The notes under the pieces: generated by a model
What the model was told of the DNA's origin: nothing
The model's input: only the letters and a program-made list of their open reading frames with translations
The model's database searches: none
Program-made: the position numbers and the translations under genes
Shown: piece by piece, positions 11,201 through 26,200 of the stretch
How the letters are laid out: each line of letters begins with the position of its first letter
Position numbering within the stretch: the stretch's first letter is position 1
Assembly (NCBI RefSeq): GCF_921293095.1
Contig: NC_060251.1
Coordinates: forward strand, 98,566,566 to 98,630,565
Direction of reading: 5' to 3'
Source: Ischnura elegans
Lineage: Eukaryota; Arthropoda; Insecta; Odonata; Coenagrionidae
Length of the DNA: 64,000 bases

Positions 11201-14200
11201 GCGTCCCTTGCCCTTCTTCCCTTCGGCCTGATTTTCTAAGAATTTTTTCATCAGGCCATCATGCCTCATAATATAGCCAGGTTAGTTGTTCCGTCTTCTC
11301 ATCTAACGATCTGATCGTTGGATCATTCTTCCTCATAGGACGATCCTCCAAGATCGTTAGAAAATAATGGCTTGCCTGGTTTCGCTTATAATAGGCCCCT
11401 CTTCGCTTCTATAGCGCTGAGGTGTTTTTCCCCGTCCCGTTCCTTCCGCACCTTTCCTCTCCAAGAGGCGTTGTCGGGCTCCTATCGCGGCGGCGCCTCT
11501 TTCCTTTTCCCTTCCTCTCCTCCCCCTCCCCGGGTGATCGGGCGTAGAAGCCACTGGCTTGGTTCCCGGCCCCGGTGCGTTGTACCCTCGAAGGGTTCGC
11601 CCTGAACCCTCATACTCTTTGTTAGTTCCGTCTTCTCATTAAGGTTTTTAGGAGACTTCCCTTTGTTCGGTAGCACCGCATTTAGAATGCTTCAACTCTT
11701 GACTTCTCTGCACAAGTTGACTTTCAGGCCTCGTTCCCATAGGGAATCGTGTTCCATATGTAGCATCTGATGAATTGCTTCTTCTCTTCTATACTTCTAC
11801 TCTCAGCTGTAACTAGATTATTCTTTTTGTAGTGTACCCAGTGTAAAAAATATTTTAAAATGCCGTTTAGGAAGTAAGAAAGTACAAAAGAAAATGCAAG
11901 GGAAATGAATAGTTAGAAAATCTCATTACAAACTGGTGTCCTTTTATCGCAATTGCAAATTCGCATTTCATTACCAGAATTCGGTAGATGGAAAGAAAAG
12001 TTACGAATATGAACAGCTTCCCCATTAAGCCTTTTTCTCGTAAGTTTTAATGGGCAAGTGTGAAAGTTGCCAAAAAGAGAAGTTTTCCCCATCCCCAAAT
12101 AAAACCACCTCTTAGCGTAGGGCAATCATTCAAAATATGTTACTTCAGATTACCCCAGCTTCTTGAGAGGGTTGGAAGCCCACTTTCTTCTGAGCGAAGT
12201 AAACAAGCCTACGATAGCTTTGAATGGAAAATTACTAAGTCGCTATTACTCCCAATAAAGCGACTATATTACGCAAAGTTGAACCAGCAACGAGCGAATC
12301 CCGGCGAAAAGTTTTATGACAGTGTTTAATTTTATTGTGCGGATAATATTCAATAAACAATAGAAAAGAGACAAGTTTGAAACAAAAACAAACGAAATAA
12401 AATAGATTAACTATTTTATAATCATGACATTATTTGAAACCTACAATTTTTAACAATCGTAGGTCAACGTACAAATATTTATGTACCTACGAGTTGTGTT
12501 CAGAAAGTACGGGAATTTTCGTAAAAAATGTTTATTCGTCTACATTTATGTTGTTGCCCTCAAAGCAGTCCCCATTTCATAGCCATTTATTTCACGTTTT
12601 GCACATTTTCATCGGTTGTTTATAAGCCTTGGCGTCCGCCATCTTCAACGTCTTCACGGCCATCTTGGAAACGTTTACACCACTCGAATATTCATGTTTT
12701 GCTCATTGCATACTTACCTTTCAGCCTTTTTCGGCATTTGAAACACTTTGGTACACTTAATTTCATTTTTATGCATAATTGGATGCAAATCCTTTTATCC
12801 ATTTCTTTAACAAATGAACATCGCCGACCTCATAAAAATGCATGAAACCTTAGCGGCTGCCACGTACAAAGTAAAAAATGAATACGATACATATCATATA
12901 TCTGGGGCACGTATGTCAACATAATTAAAAAATAATTTTAACATCGGACATCCAAACCCGATAAATTAAAATGTTCCCGTTATTTTCTGAACACACCTTG
13001 TATGCTTATTTTTATATGATTGACGGTCATTCTTCGATGGAGATCTTGCGCTCGTTGCATTCCAGTTGAACCCTCCATGTGAGAGCCTGCTGGTCCGCTG
13101 CAGATGGCTTGGAGAAGAGAGAAATTGTACGGATCTGTTCAAGACAATAAAGGCCATGGAAGGATTCTGCTGTTCCTTCAACTACCATGGAGCCAAAGAG
13201 CAGCTGCCTTTAAGGTGATTAGGGCTTAATCTCTTAACCATGGTCCTTATATGCTCTTAACACAAATAATTAGCTCCAGCAACGCTCATTTTCTTTTTGT
13301 GTCTTCTGTTAAATAAGGTTAAGTTGAGGACATTGCCTAAGAGGCCTAATTGTTAATTTTACTCATGATACCTATTTTATAATATTTTAAGACCATTTGC
13401 AATCATACACGGAAAAAAAGATTTGATTAAAACTATCAACTTGGTGTGATAGGGAGTATTTTTGTTAAATATACTTAAACTTTGATGTAAATTATTAAGC
13501 ACTTGATTTATTTTACCAAACGCTCTTGGTATATTTCATCAAACATTTTGATATTTCATAATTTGATCAATTGTACGAAAGAGTCTGGTAAAAATATCTT
13601 AATTAATTCAATACGATTCAGAGTTTGGTACCTTTTATCGAAGTTATGATTAATTTTACGAAGGTGCTTGCTTGTTTGGTAAAAATTGTCAAACTCTGCA
13701 TTGTTATGTAAATTTGGTTTGATAGAATTTACTAAGTGTTTTGTAACCTATCGAACGGTCTGTCGTTCCTCTTTTGTTTATACCAATACACATTTACAGT
13801 TTAAAGATTGTTAAACAGGCCTTACATAAAAGATAGGTTTGTATAAATGAATTTGTTTTCATTATTTGTGATGGCGATAACGTTTTAAATTGTTAACGTT
13901 CATTTTTCTGTTTCTTTCTGCTTTAAATTGCAATGTTATCCGTAAGCTGGTGCATCAAAGATAATGATTGAATAGCGTATTATCATGGATATTAGAGCTG
14001 TAGGGAGATGTTTGTGTATTTTGACACATTAAAACTTTAATTAGAGGTATTCCTGAAGTATAATCATTCGCGATCATGTTCAATAACATGTGATAAAAGT
14101 CATCATATTAGACCCAATTTATGCTAAGGATATCACCCAGCACGTTAAAATCATCTCTACATCGATGTAAAAAGCTTGCAAATAAAGTTTCCTTTCGCAT

Positions 14201-17200
14201 CTGCCCTAGATATTGATAAGGAGTTCCTACGTAATGCAATTGTGTGCATCCAGTATTCCTCTTATGCTTTCAAAGGGAAACTGTACCCCTGTATACAATT
14301 GTATAAAAATATAAAACTTTTATACAGGTTAATACAATTTTTTCATTGGGGTAGTCACACCTTATTCACATTTCAAAAAAACGATAACTATTTACAATAA
14401 TAGTATATTACGACGTTTGTATGAGCTATTGTTATGGCAACCGATTTAGCATTGTTGATAAAGTCCGTTTCTACCACGCGGGGGGCCCACATTCAATGCT
14501 TCGTGCAGGCTTTTTTTCTCCACTTTTTTTATTTCTTTTGCAGAAACTTACGTTATACTCTTAATTTTATGATTTTTAATCAGAACAATGTTTTTCTGGG
14601 TGTAAAATCTTTCATATGTGCACATTACGTCGGTTTTATTACCCTTTTGATTTTGATAGTTTTTATCGGACTGCTGTGGCCAGTGCGGTAACAATTACCA
14701 AACCAGTTTGATAGAATTTTTCTGTGTGCCATATGAACCGAAAAGTTGGATACATTCCATCAGAATTTGATAGTTCTAACTAAACTTTTTTTCCGTTTGT
14801 TTGGCAAAATTGAGTTTCTTATTTACTATCTTAACCCTTCTGGCCCACTGTTGAAAGTAGCCAACATCGAATTTGCATGTATTTTCAGCTCTATTGAGTT
14901 GAAATTTGAACAGCGTGTCGTTTTATGCTATACATTTAACAAGCCAAAAATGTAGCTGCCGGAATAACTATGGTGAACTTGAAAACACGCATTTTTTTAA
15001 ATGACGATTTTCAGGTTCGATTTTTCTCAGAGGCAATTATGGATCGGAAAGGAAAATGCCTGTTTTATCATTTGAAATTTACTTTTAAAATTTCGTTATC
15101 GAAATTTACTACGGGTTTACAATAAGCGTTTCACAGATGCTAACAAAGTGGACGGTGAGCCGTTAGAGACTCGGAGGCTGTGCGCTAGACTTGCATTACT
15201 TGAGCGATTGAGAATAGCTATTTCAGTGAGACACGGAGAAGATCATATTAGAACTTCACTGCACAAAGTGTTTCAAAAAGAATATACTAATTACAAAGTG
15301 TTATTTTTTCCAAACTATCGATCTTTTCGCCTCGGCACGGATGATGGAGAAACGAATGCATAGTATGGTTCACATTAAAAGCCGCTAGATGTTAATTGCC
15401 TTCTGTTTTGCTTGGTAATAGTCATAAATGCAAAGGAAGGCTGCGCGGTTCTTCAAAACTGCTATCGGCGTACAGAAAGCGTTACCCAGATATTAAGCAA
15501 ATTAGGCTGGGATCCGCTGGTGACTCGGAGGCTGCGCGCTAGGCTTAGATTGCTTGAACAATTGAAAATGGATATCTTTAAGACCGACACGGAGAACATA
15601 ATATTAGAGCCCCATTATTTTTCCAGGTGCGACAGAAGTGATAAATTAGGAGAGATATTTTGTCGAAGGGATAGATATTCTAATTCCTTTTTCCCCCGAA
15701 CCATGAAATACTTTAATAAATGCCAGTCGTAATTTCGTTGGAGCATTACCTTTTTATGTGCAAATGGATGGTGTCCTAACACCCCCTGACTCACGCCTTT
15801 CAGGCGGCCTGCGGGGTAGATGTAGACATGCTTGAAATAGCTAATCCGCAGCAGAAATCATTTTGTGTCCTCGAGTTTGCAAAGTTTATGTACCAGTCCA
15901 GTGGTGGACCCAGGATAGGGGCAAAGGGGTAAAGTTAGGGTAAACTCCCAGCAGTAGTGGTGGTCCGAAAAAAATTACCATTGTATCTAGTGCAAATTGC
16001 ATACCAAGGGGTGGGGGGCTGTATCCCCCGTAACCCCCCCATATATCCCCCACTGTGACCACTACTCCCTCCGCATCTCGAAAAGGTGAAGAATCGGATC
16101 CGTACTGCCATATTTTTAGTATCCCAAGTAATAATCGTTGCACTATAGCATTAGGAAAACTTACGAAGAATAATAGCACGTACACAAGTGACCATGATCG
16201 GCTAAATCCTCCCTCAAAACAATGTTTACAGCATGCGCTCAGTGTATTTCCCGACTCCCGATGACAGTTTAGGCACATATGACGTCACGCTTTGCTTCGG
16301 CAAGGCTCGGGTGTCTTCGCGCAGTGGTCGCCTCAGATAAATATTTTTCCATTTTTAAGTCAATTTTTTCATTTCTTTTGATTATGAATGGAGAAACCTG
16401 GTTATTTTTGCGAGCAAATGTATCTATTTTACCTCCTCAAAATAGTTTTTACAGCATTCGACGACCCATACAAGTTCCCCATTTGAGTATGGATGTGGTA
16501 CTGTTCATGTCGATGATGGAGGACATATTGAATATGTGTAATCTGAACTTGAGATGTTCGAAAATATGTATGAATTTTCATATTCGTATATCTTAAAGGT
16601 TAATAAATATATACATGCTTTTTGAGACACCCTGTATTTCCAGGCCCGACATAAACAATAAATTAAGGGAGACATTTTGCCGAATGGACCCACAAAAATG
16701 CTCCCACAAAATTTTGTGTGGGAAATACCGACAGTACTTGTATCCTGTCGCTTGATATGGTTTAAAAACCTTTTCCGTTTTTCCTCCGAATAATAAAGGA
16801 CGTTAGGAAAAGGTGGCGAAACTTCTTTAGAGCATTTTCTTTTTATATTTTATGTCCTGACACCCTCTGCCACTTACTGATCGAGGCTGCTAGCAGAGTT
16901 TTATATAGATGTACCTCAAGAATCGTTTTCCTACAGCTGGGGTTAGGGGTACACCTCTGCTCGTATCCTGATGTATATGCAATTAGATGCCCGGTGAGTA
17001 TTGTTGGTGCAGGGTCATCAGGATCTAGGGTATCTGAATGAGCATTCTTGGCGAAGGGACTTCGTAGAATTGTAAAAATATGACACCGTTGACCCGTTCA
17101 TCTATTAATTTTTCATGAAATATCAGGGCTTCGTGAGGTTTTCCGTTGAATTTACCTGTCTGGACCACATATCACTCGTCAAATACTCCTGCATAAGAGC

Positions 17201-20200
17201 TATCACTCATACCGCATGTAATTAATCACTCTTTGGGAAGGAAAGATTTCGTGCCTTAAATCAAAGATAAATGACCACCATCAATGTATTTTACAAGTTT
17301 TTTTCAATTGACTACGATTATTGAGGTCATCGTGTTTCTCATCAGTTGTATGATTTTTAGTAAATTTTTTATGATTGTACTATGGGAAAGATATTGCTTG
17401 CAATAGCGTAAATAAATAATTACCAAAGTAAGTATTATGTTTATGAACACACCGAATGAAATATTGCCTGTTATATTAATGAATTTAGTATTTTTTATGT
17501 ATACTAGAACCTAATAATAAAGAAAAATATCAACATTATGTGTAGGTAACACCGACAGTACTTGTATCCAGTTGCTTGATATGGTTTAAAAACCCTCAAA
17601 TGTATGGTAGCATTTACCAATCTTAGAATTGTAGAGCCATAAATGGTATTACATACGTATATCTGAAGAAGTGTCTTCTAGCAGCTGAGATAATAGCAAT
17701 ACCGCTACGTGTATCCTGATATATGTGCAATTTAGGAATATTGACGCTTTCATTGATGCGTCCGGGATCCATTGTGGAACTGATATGGGATGTATGGAAT
17801 TTATATAAAAACCTGATCAGATCTCCGCCGGAGATAGTGCTACCACCATCGGTCATTATATTCTTGAATAAGATACAGTGGAACTCCGCTAATCCGAACA
17901 GCTCCGACACGAACTTTAATTCGAAGAAAATAAACTTTTGTTATTTACAGTACAGTTCTTTTCTTCAGTATTTCGTCCTTAAACACAACACAATGTTTCT
18001 TTTATGTTCAAAGTTAAAAATATAGTACACAATATAAATTATAAACTTCGCACTATATTAAATCCGGTATTTAAAATAAAATACAGATTTTGGGAGTGGT
18101 GACAGCCGAAAATACGTCGAAGAAGGGTTAGGGCGAGTACAGTCTTGTTCAGTTACGTGGTCTTATGCACCGCATACGCTTGTGACTAGCTCTTCCTTTG
18201 CAAACAGGTTTTTTTTACTATTACTATGGCTAATTCGAAAACATCAATTAATTCGAACTGGGTTTGGTCCCTGTTACTTCGAACTGGCGGGAATCCACTG
18301 TATTAGCGTCTTTCGTTTCTTGAAGTGACTTAGTTTACGAAATAATAGATAATAGGGTAGTTTCCTTCATCAAAGAAAACGAAAGGCATTGATTGCGATT
18401 CGTTAGACACCATTAGTGTATTCAAAATGTACAAATTATTTGGTTTTAGAAATCCCAGTTTATACGAATGTTAACGGTCAATTTTAACCTCATTTGAAAA
18501 AGACCAGATTAGCGCCCATGCGATGACACTCAACGTGACGTCACTGGGACCTAGATGCTGTACGAGTAGATAGGAGTTTTACATCGTGTGAGATTACCAA
18601 TGCATGCATGAGACACAGAGCTCAGGGAAATATTTCTTAATAATCACCTATTAAAATTATGGTCGTAAAGTTTCCTTCGTTTGATAAGGTATTAATAATC
18701 CTTATTTAAGCCAAGCGCTACCAGCTAGCAGGGTAGTCTGCTAACTGCTAGCAGGGTACTCTGCTACCTGCTAGCAGCCTGCATCGTAGCGGCGCTCATA
18801 GCCTCGCACCAAGGTGGTCTCACACGGTTACAGGCGGAACAAGAATGATGTCACACGGGCTTTTCCCAGCATTCACTCTTAGTCGTCTCGTTTTCGCGCT
18901 TGAAAATTTTCACTTCTGATTTAACGCGAGAAATAGATATCGTCGTTTAAAAATCTAAAAGCGTGGAATACGTACTCCAGGAGTAATAATCTTTCGATTT
19001 AGGCAATAAAAAAATAGGAAACCACCCTATTGGGAGTACCTGGGTCAAATACAGGGTCTACAGCCAATCAAAGCAGAAAAACTTATGCATAATTCCCAGT
19101 TTTCCAGGGAAATTTGACAAAATTCTATGTTAATCTTACATGATTGCTACGATGGATAAGAATTTTAAAACACCCAACATTACTTTAATTCTTTTAAATA
19201 ATTGAATATTTATGCATGTACAAGGAATAGGTTTGCTAACAGTTAATGTAAAATTAAAATTTAATCAATGCAAGCCACGAAGCTCCTTCGACCTCCTAAG
19301 TAGATGTTCACATCACCTGGAATCAATCGCGAAAAATAGATGTCGTCTTTAAAAAATCTTAAAGCGTGAAATAGGTACTCCAGGAGTAATAATCTTACGA
19401 TTTCGGCAATAGGCTGGTTTCTTATTATTTTTTTATTGCCTAAATCGAAAGATTATTACTCCTGGAGTACCCATTTCACGCTCTTAGATTTTCGAATGAC
19501 GATATCTATTTTTCGCGATTAAACGAAAAGTGAAAATTTCCAAGCGCGCGAAAACGCGTACGGCTTAGTAGGAATGATGGGAAAAGTCCGTGTGACTTAT
19601 TTCTGGTTCTCGCTGCCGCCCTGTGAGGTGACCTTGAGGCGAGGCTTGAGCGCTGATACGACGCAGGCTGCTAGCAGCTAGGAGAGATCCCTGCTAGCAG
19701 ATAGCGCTTGGCTTAAATATGGATTATTTCTACCTTATCAAACGAAAGAAACTTTCCGACCTTACACAATTTTAATAAGTTATTATTAAGACATGTTTCC
19801 CTTAGCTCTGTGACTTATGCTTGCATAAGTAATCTCAGACGATGCAAATCCTCTCGTGTAGAAACTAGGCCCCTGTGACGTCACATGGAGTGGAATCGCA
19901 TGGGCGCCAATCTGGCTTTTTGCAAATGAGGTTAAAATTGACCGTTTAAACTGGGATTTCGAAAAATCAAATAATTTGTATATTATGAAAACCCTAATAG
20001 TTGGTAACGAATCGCAATCAATGCATTTCGTTTTCTTTGATCAAAGAAACTACCCTTAAAAAAATGGGAAACCTCCTTATTCGTTGAAACATTTTGAGAA
20101 ATACTTTTCCTTCGACTCAGCTCAATGATGTCATCACCAACGGAGGGCAGTTTAATGGACGAGGAACCAGAGGACATGGAAGATGACGTCGAATATGACG

Positions 20201-23200
20201 TCAGTGACGAGCGTCATGGCGGTCATCACAAGTCGTCTCCTCACACAAAGCATGGCATCCGTCGCGTCAGCGGGGCAGGGCAAGACCTTGGGCTATCTGT
20301 CATGTTGGATTGCCAACCTCAAAACTACTTCGCCTCAGCTCATTCATTCTACGGAACCAAGGTAATAATGTAACCATGGGATCTGAGTTATGTATTGTTT
20401 TGTATATGAACAATGAAAGTCGGCTTTAGATGCACTGGTAATGCAGTGTAAAATATCGCGACCCCATCCTTCGTAATCTTACGATATATTTCTTTACATC
20501 TTGACCTCTTGTTTATAAAATATTTTAATATGAACTCTTGGGCTTTCGGTCATTTATAAAAAAACATGTTCCTAGTAGTTAAAATGTTTTTTAAATATTT
20601 TTTGCGTAGAAAAATTAAATTTTAATACTTGACCACTTTTGAATTCATTGCACCTCTCATTTTTTAATATGATTAGCCTTGAAAATAAAAAAATATCCGT
20701 AGCGTTGGCAAATATGTGTTGCATAAGTGATCTAAACCTCAAGTGTTCATATTAAAATACAACTTCCAATCCCCTCTCCGAAGTTCAAATGGTTCTATTT
20801 CAAAGAGAGCGTATTCTAAGTAATCCCAGAATTTTCAATCGAATAATGAATGGCTGCTTCATCTCTAGCAACACTCTCCCGAAGTTCACCCTTCGTTTAC
20901 CTTCCCGTAAAACTTAGTACTTATGGAACAGGCTTTATAATGTATCAATTGACAATCCGAATCACCCAGATCTTTCGGGCCAATCAGGCGTAGCCTGATT
21001 ATTGGAACTGTTTATAATTAAATCTCAACATTTTTGTTCTGTGAAACTTATTCATTCATCTGATGACGATGGATGAGTCGCCCGCTGAAATATTGGTGAT
21101 ATTAAACGCATTAAACCAGTGGAAATACCGAAAAGACTTCACGCTAATGTTCAAGTCCTCAACATTTAAGTCTTAAATGTTTGAGTCTTTACTTACACAA
21201 ATGCATTGCCCCTCAAATTTATCTAGAATTCCCCAAGGAAATGGCACGAATTGGGTGAGAACTCAATTTTCTCGGAAAAGTGAGAGCCTGGCTGTTTTTT
21301 TCAGGGTAATTTTGAAAGTGTTTTTAATACTATTGATGGGGATTGATTTGATAAGCCATTTAAGTACCTAACCATTGAATTTTTTGTTGTAATGATTTCT
21401 ACTTTGCTGTTAATGTACTCTGATTTGAATATTTTTGCAATTATGGACACTTTTCTGTGTAAAACCTTGCCTTGATGCTTAAATATTTTTGTTTGTCTTT
21501 GCTGTCAAAATAAATATTGGATAGCAACCCCACTGGAAGAGTGCTCACCTCGGGTTTCTAAATTCATTCTATTTTAGCTGATGCTTATTGTATGCCATGA
21601 ATTATGTAAATGAATGAAACATTATCATATATTATTATAATCATAATAGAGAGTATGGTGGAAGCTTCGAAGTTTTCAGGGAATATTCTTGTATTATAAG
21701 ATTGCCGTTGGTATAGAGACTGGGAAATTGTTTTGCTGGTGTGATGTGAGATATCTATTTTTTTAAACAGTTTTCCCGAGGCCGATCATTGTTTTAAAGT
21801 GAGAGGACTCATACAAATACAATGCTCCTCGGGATTGATTTGATAACCAATTTAAGTAACCATTTCATTTTTTGTTATAATGATTTCTATTTTGTTTTTA
21901 CTATGCTCTGATTTGAATATTTTTACAATTATGGACACTTTTCTGAGTGCAAACTAGCCTTGATGCTTAAATATTTTTTATTCATATCTTACCCGCGCGG
22001 AAATTCGAGAAAAGTTTAAATATTCTGTTCGCCGGGAAAGTGTAATATCTTACATGAGAAGAGTCTGATTGGGTCTTAGGTTCTCGTTCACGACCCGACT
22101 GACTTCCCGGAGACGACGGCCACGGCTGCTTTGGTGTTTTCCCGCCAGGAGGCGTGGATCAGCGTGGCGCCCTCCGTGGTGGAGAGCACAGGCGCCGTGC
22201 GAGGCATCGAAGTGTCCCGCAGGCAGTGCCTCTTCGAGGACGAGCTGCAGCTCTCTTCTGCGGAGGCCTACAGCTACCAGACGTGCATCACGGAGTGCAG
22301 GGCCAGGAACCTAGCCAAACTCTGCAACTGCCTCCCTTTCTACTATCCACTACTCTGTGAGTTGTGGATAATAGAAATAAATCTATGCATGCATAGTGAG
22401 ACGCAGTGGCGCAGCAAGGGGGGGCAGTTTTGGGGGATATTTGGGGGGGGAGTGATTTTTAAGTGTTTTTCAAGCATTTTAGATGAGTCATATGATCAAC
22501 ATTAGAACCCCGATAACTCTAATATCGATATATGGACACTCCGGGGAAAATCGACAAGCCTGACACATTTTTACCTCACACCCATAACGAATTTTTTAGG
22601 GGGCTCGGGCTCACTCAGGCCCCATGGAGTCGACACCACTGGCAGGTACTAGAATTCCGCATGTGTCTCACCAGGGGCGCGGCTAGGTATTAAGGGGGGG
22701 TTTTAAGCGCAATCCAGAAAAAGTTTCAGATAAATGGTTCAAAATGGTAAGTTTTACGACTTTCTGAGGGAAATTTTATTACACCTTACACTATTCCATT
22801 AATACTATTAATCCAATTAAGTAAAATGGATTAAACTTTTTCTGACCTCTGGGGGGGTTTTATTAAAAATTTCTCTGACCTCTGGGGGGGTTTATCCCCC
22901 AAACCCCCCCCCTCGCTGCGCCACTGCTAGGCAGAACTTCGTTGGAGCATCTCCATTTTATTTGTTCACGGCTGGTGTCCTAACACCCCCAGCCATACGC
23001 CTATTGATCTGACTTTGCAGGGTAGTATGTAGAATTGATCATCAGTATCTATTTTTATGTTTCTCAAAAACAACTACATGAATACTCTTTGGTCAACATG
23101 AAACTAGCTGTCATGAGCTTGGCAAGCGTTTCGAAAATTCTTGGGTAGCTTTCATTAAAATAAATTTCTGACATTTAAAATTCAGCTTATGATTCATAAA

Positions 23201-26200
23201 ATAATAGTGTCGCCTGTGATGAAATTATATCCGTTAAATAATGGGTTTAAAAGCATTTTTCCCGTATTTGGGCACTCAGGTTTTTATTCGAGGAAGTCTG
23301 GCATAATTTTGGTATAAAATAATGGCACCTCTTTTATTTAAGAGATAATACCCATGCTAGTATCTCGTACAAAAGGCTTATGGAGTAAAAATTCTTTTTT
23401 TACTAACTATCAACGCATTATAGTTGTTATGGAGACTTAAGTCTTAAGATTTAAGCCATTATAATGAAAGTCTTGTTTCTCTTTCAGATAACCTGAGCAC
23501 TTGCACTTTGCTAGATGTTCCATGCTTGAGAAAATACAAACGTAAGTATTTTTTATGCTCAAGTCTCATATAATAAATATCGCTATTATCGCTACGCTAA
23601 ATGTAGCTGCAAAGTTATGACTGATGGACTGAGTAACATGAATTTCCAGCCAAAACTGTGATAGGTGTGTTTATGTGGGTTATGGGACGTAAAAGTAAAA
23701 ATAAATTCATCGTGACAAAAAATCCGAAAACTCGAAAAAGTCGATTATTTTTCGAAGTATATCGACTTGAACATGGAAGCTTTGTGGGACTCATTTTTTT
23801 CGCTATAATCGTTATTTATAAATGTCTCAGGAAAATCATATACCAGTGACGTAAACTAGATTTTTTGCTGATTTTTTAATGTGATTATTCCTTCGACGTA
23901 TTGCTATTTAGTGTTTATTTTATTTTATTTTTTTATTTCTGATGCTTTTCTTATGGCACTAACTTTGAAAATTTTTTGACCAACTCGCAATAATCGAAGG
24001 ATAAATTCCTTGAGACGCAAAATAGGTAGTACTAGATTTTTTGCTTGATTTTTTTGCTATCTTGGAATTTCAATACGTTGGTTCAATGCCGAGGAATGAA
24101 CTATTTTAGATTTTCCATTGTCGAGATAGGCGATTTTTCAATTTAGGATTTCGTGCTTAGTCATATGAATATTTATAATCCGCAGGAAACCTATTGCAAC
24201 CAATTCGTGTGTTAAGGACGTTTGACACGGGGCACGGAATTGCGCAGGTTAGAGCTGCATTAATTTCTAAAATGGCGTGGAATTGCGCGAATGCATGAAC
24301 GAAATTAGAACAGGGGCTATTTTGCCGTCTCGCATCCACGCATTCTCGCATGTGTTCTAGCAATTCACCGCTTTACACGACGCAATTTTGATTGCGCCTT
24401 CGCATATACGTCAGATTGCGCAATTCCGTGTACCTACCGTGTAAAACGGCCTTTAGTAACATCGCATGGACAGGTGGCGCCGCCCCGCAGCCGGCTTCAG
24501 GAAAGGTAACTAACTGTAAGTGCAAAGTCTGCCATCCTGTGATTTTAATGTTCATGAAAGAACGGCTAATAATTTCAAACAGATTACAGATTAATTCGAA
24601 TGTTGTCTGTACATGTCGCAGGCTCCGAAAAGGAGGCATGATGGCGTATGTGTTTTTTTTTAAGATGTGGTTGCGAGCACGCGTCCTCCTGTCGGCACCC
24701 CTGGCTTCGAGAGCGGCTGGGACCAGGGGATGGAGTGCAGCGAGTGCATGCCCGCCTGCACCGAGAGGGCATACGCCATTTCGTCCTCCTTGGTGGCCCC
24801 CATTGTGGCCCAGAGGTCCAAATTCGCATCCTCCGACTCCGCATTCACGTAAGTCTCTTACGTGATATTTAGAGTAGATCCAACGGTGTCAGACGAGGTG
24901 TCGTGGAACATGTTACGATGGTTAATGAAGCAGGGCCGGCCTTAAGGCGGGGCGACCGGGGCGACCGCCCCGGGCCCCGCGCTTTGGGGGGCCCCGCGTT
25001 CGTGAAAAAATTTTATTTTACGTTATAATTTTATGAATAAATATAATTATAAATTTTATTTGTATTATACTATTTTGAACTCAACTGCGTGATGGTATCA
25101 TAACGGCGTAATTACGAAGTCTGAATTTGGGAGGGGAACACATACTTAGCCAGAGAGTGGTAGGGATTCAAAATTCTCGAGTTTTTGGATGGGGTATAGA
25201 GTTTAATATTTTAAGTGAAGGGCCCCGCACTGAAGGTTCGCCCCTAGCCCCGCACCTGCTAGGGCCGGCCCTGTAATGAAGGAAAGATTTTGCATTGTCC
25301 ACTTAGACATTAAAGTAAGTGCGATGCGTTTCAGCGATACGGCGTCATCATCAGGTACATTCTCCTGATAACCGACCCAAGTTTCGACAATACATTATGT
25401 CATTTGCAAAGGTGTCACCTTTGAAAATGACGTAGGATATTGTCGAAACCTGTGTCGGTTATTAAAACTTCTGTGGAACATACAACAGTGTATTTTTTTA
25501 ATCAATGTTGGTGGTTGTTTTAGGGAATTGCTGCGTAGGTAACATTTTCTTACTCGACGTTTCACTCCTCCCACTGGGAGCGTTTTCAAGAGAATGGGAG
25601 GGAAACCGTTCTCGTTCCGAGCTTATATAGGTTTCGTTAACCCATTGTTGACCCGATTTTGAATTTTCACGGATTTTTTTTCCGAATTTTCATTAAGTTA
25701 CATCACCTGTTAGGCATTGTGATTATGCAATATGTGATTGACTTGAAATAAATATTTCAAATTGTGATCTGGTAAATTTTTCATTTTAAATGTTCGTTCA
25801 GAAATCCCCCCTCACCACCTTCCCCTCTTCCCCTTTCTTCCACTCCCCTCTTCCTCCTCCCCACAACACAAAAACGCTTGGCTGAATCGCCCTGTGCGAG
25901 CGGCTCTCTGGAGTGTGTTATGAGCGGTGAGGCAGCTCAACAAAAAGACTCGTTTATGTCATCACTAGATGATGACGCAGTAGTTGGTATGGTATGGTAT
26001 TTGGAGGAGGCGACCGACAGCTGAGGTCATTTGCGCCATGAGGGTAGGGTATGGAAGGAAGGGTGGAGAGAAACCCGGCGTCGGCATTAGGCTGCTCTTA
26101 AAGAAAGGCGCCAAGGGGACCACGGCTTAACGTCCCATCCGACGGACGGAGTGTTGCGCTTGAAATGTCCTCCACACAACACTGAAGCAGGGATCGGGCA

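Noticed and set aside
14434-14691. A hydrophobic open frame of 85 codons
   Set aside because: Phenylalanine- and leucine-rich because of T-rich DNA inside a probable non-autonomous element; no family resemblance.
24584-24844. Antisense open frames over channel exon 8
   Set aside because: Shadows of the exon, caused by its high GC content.
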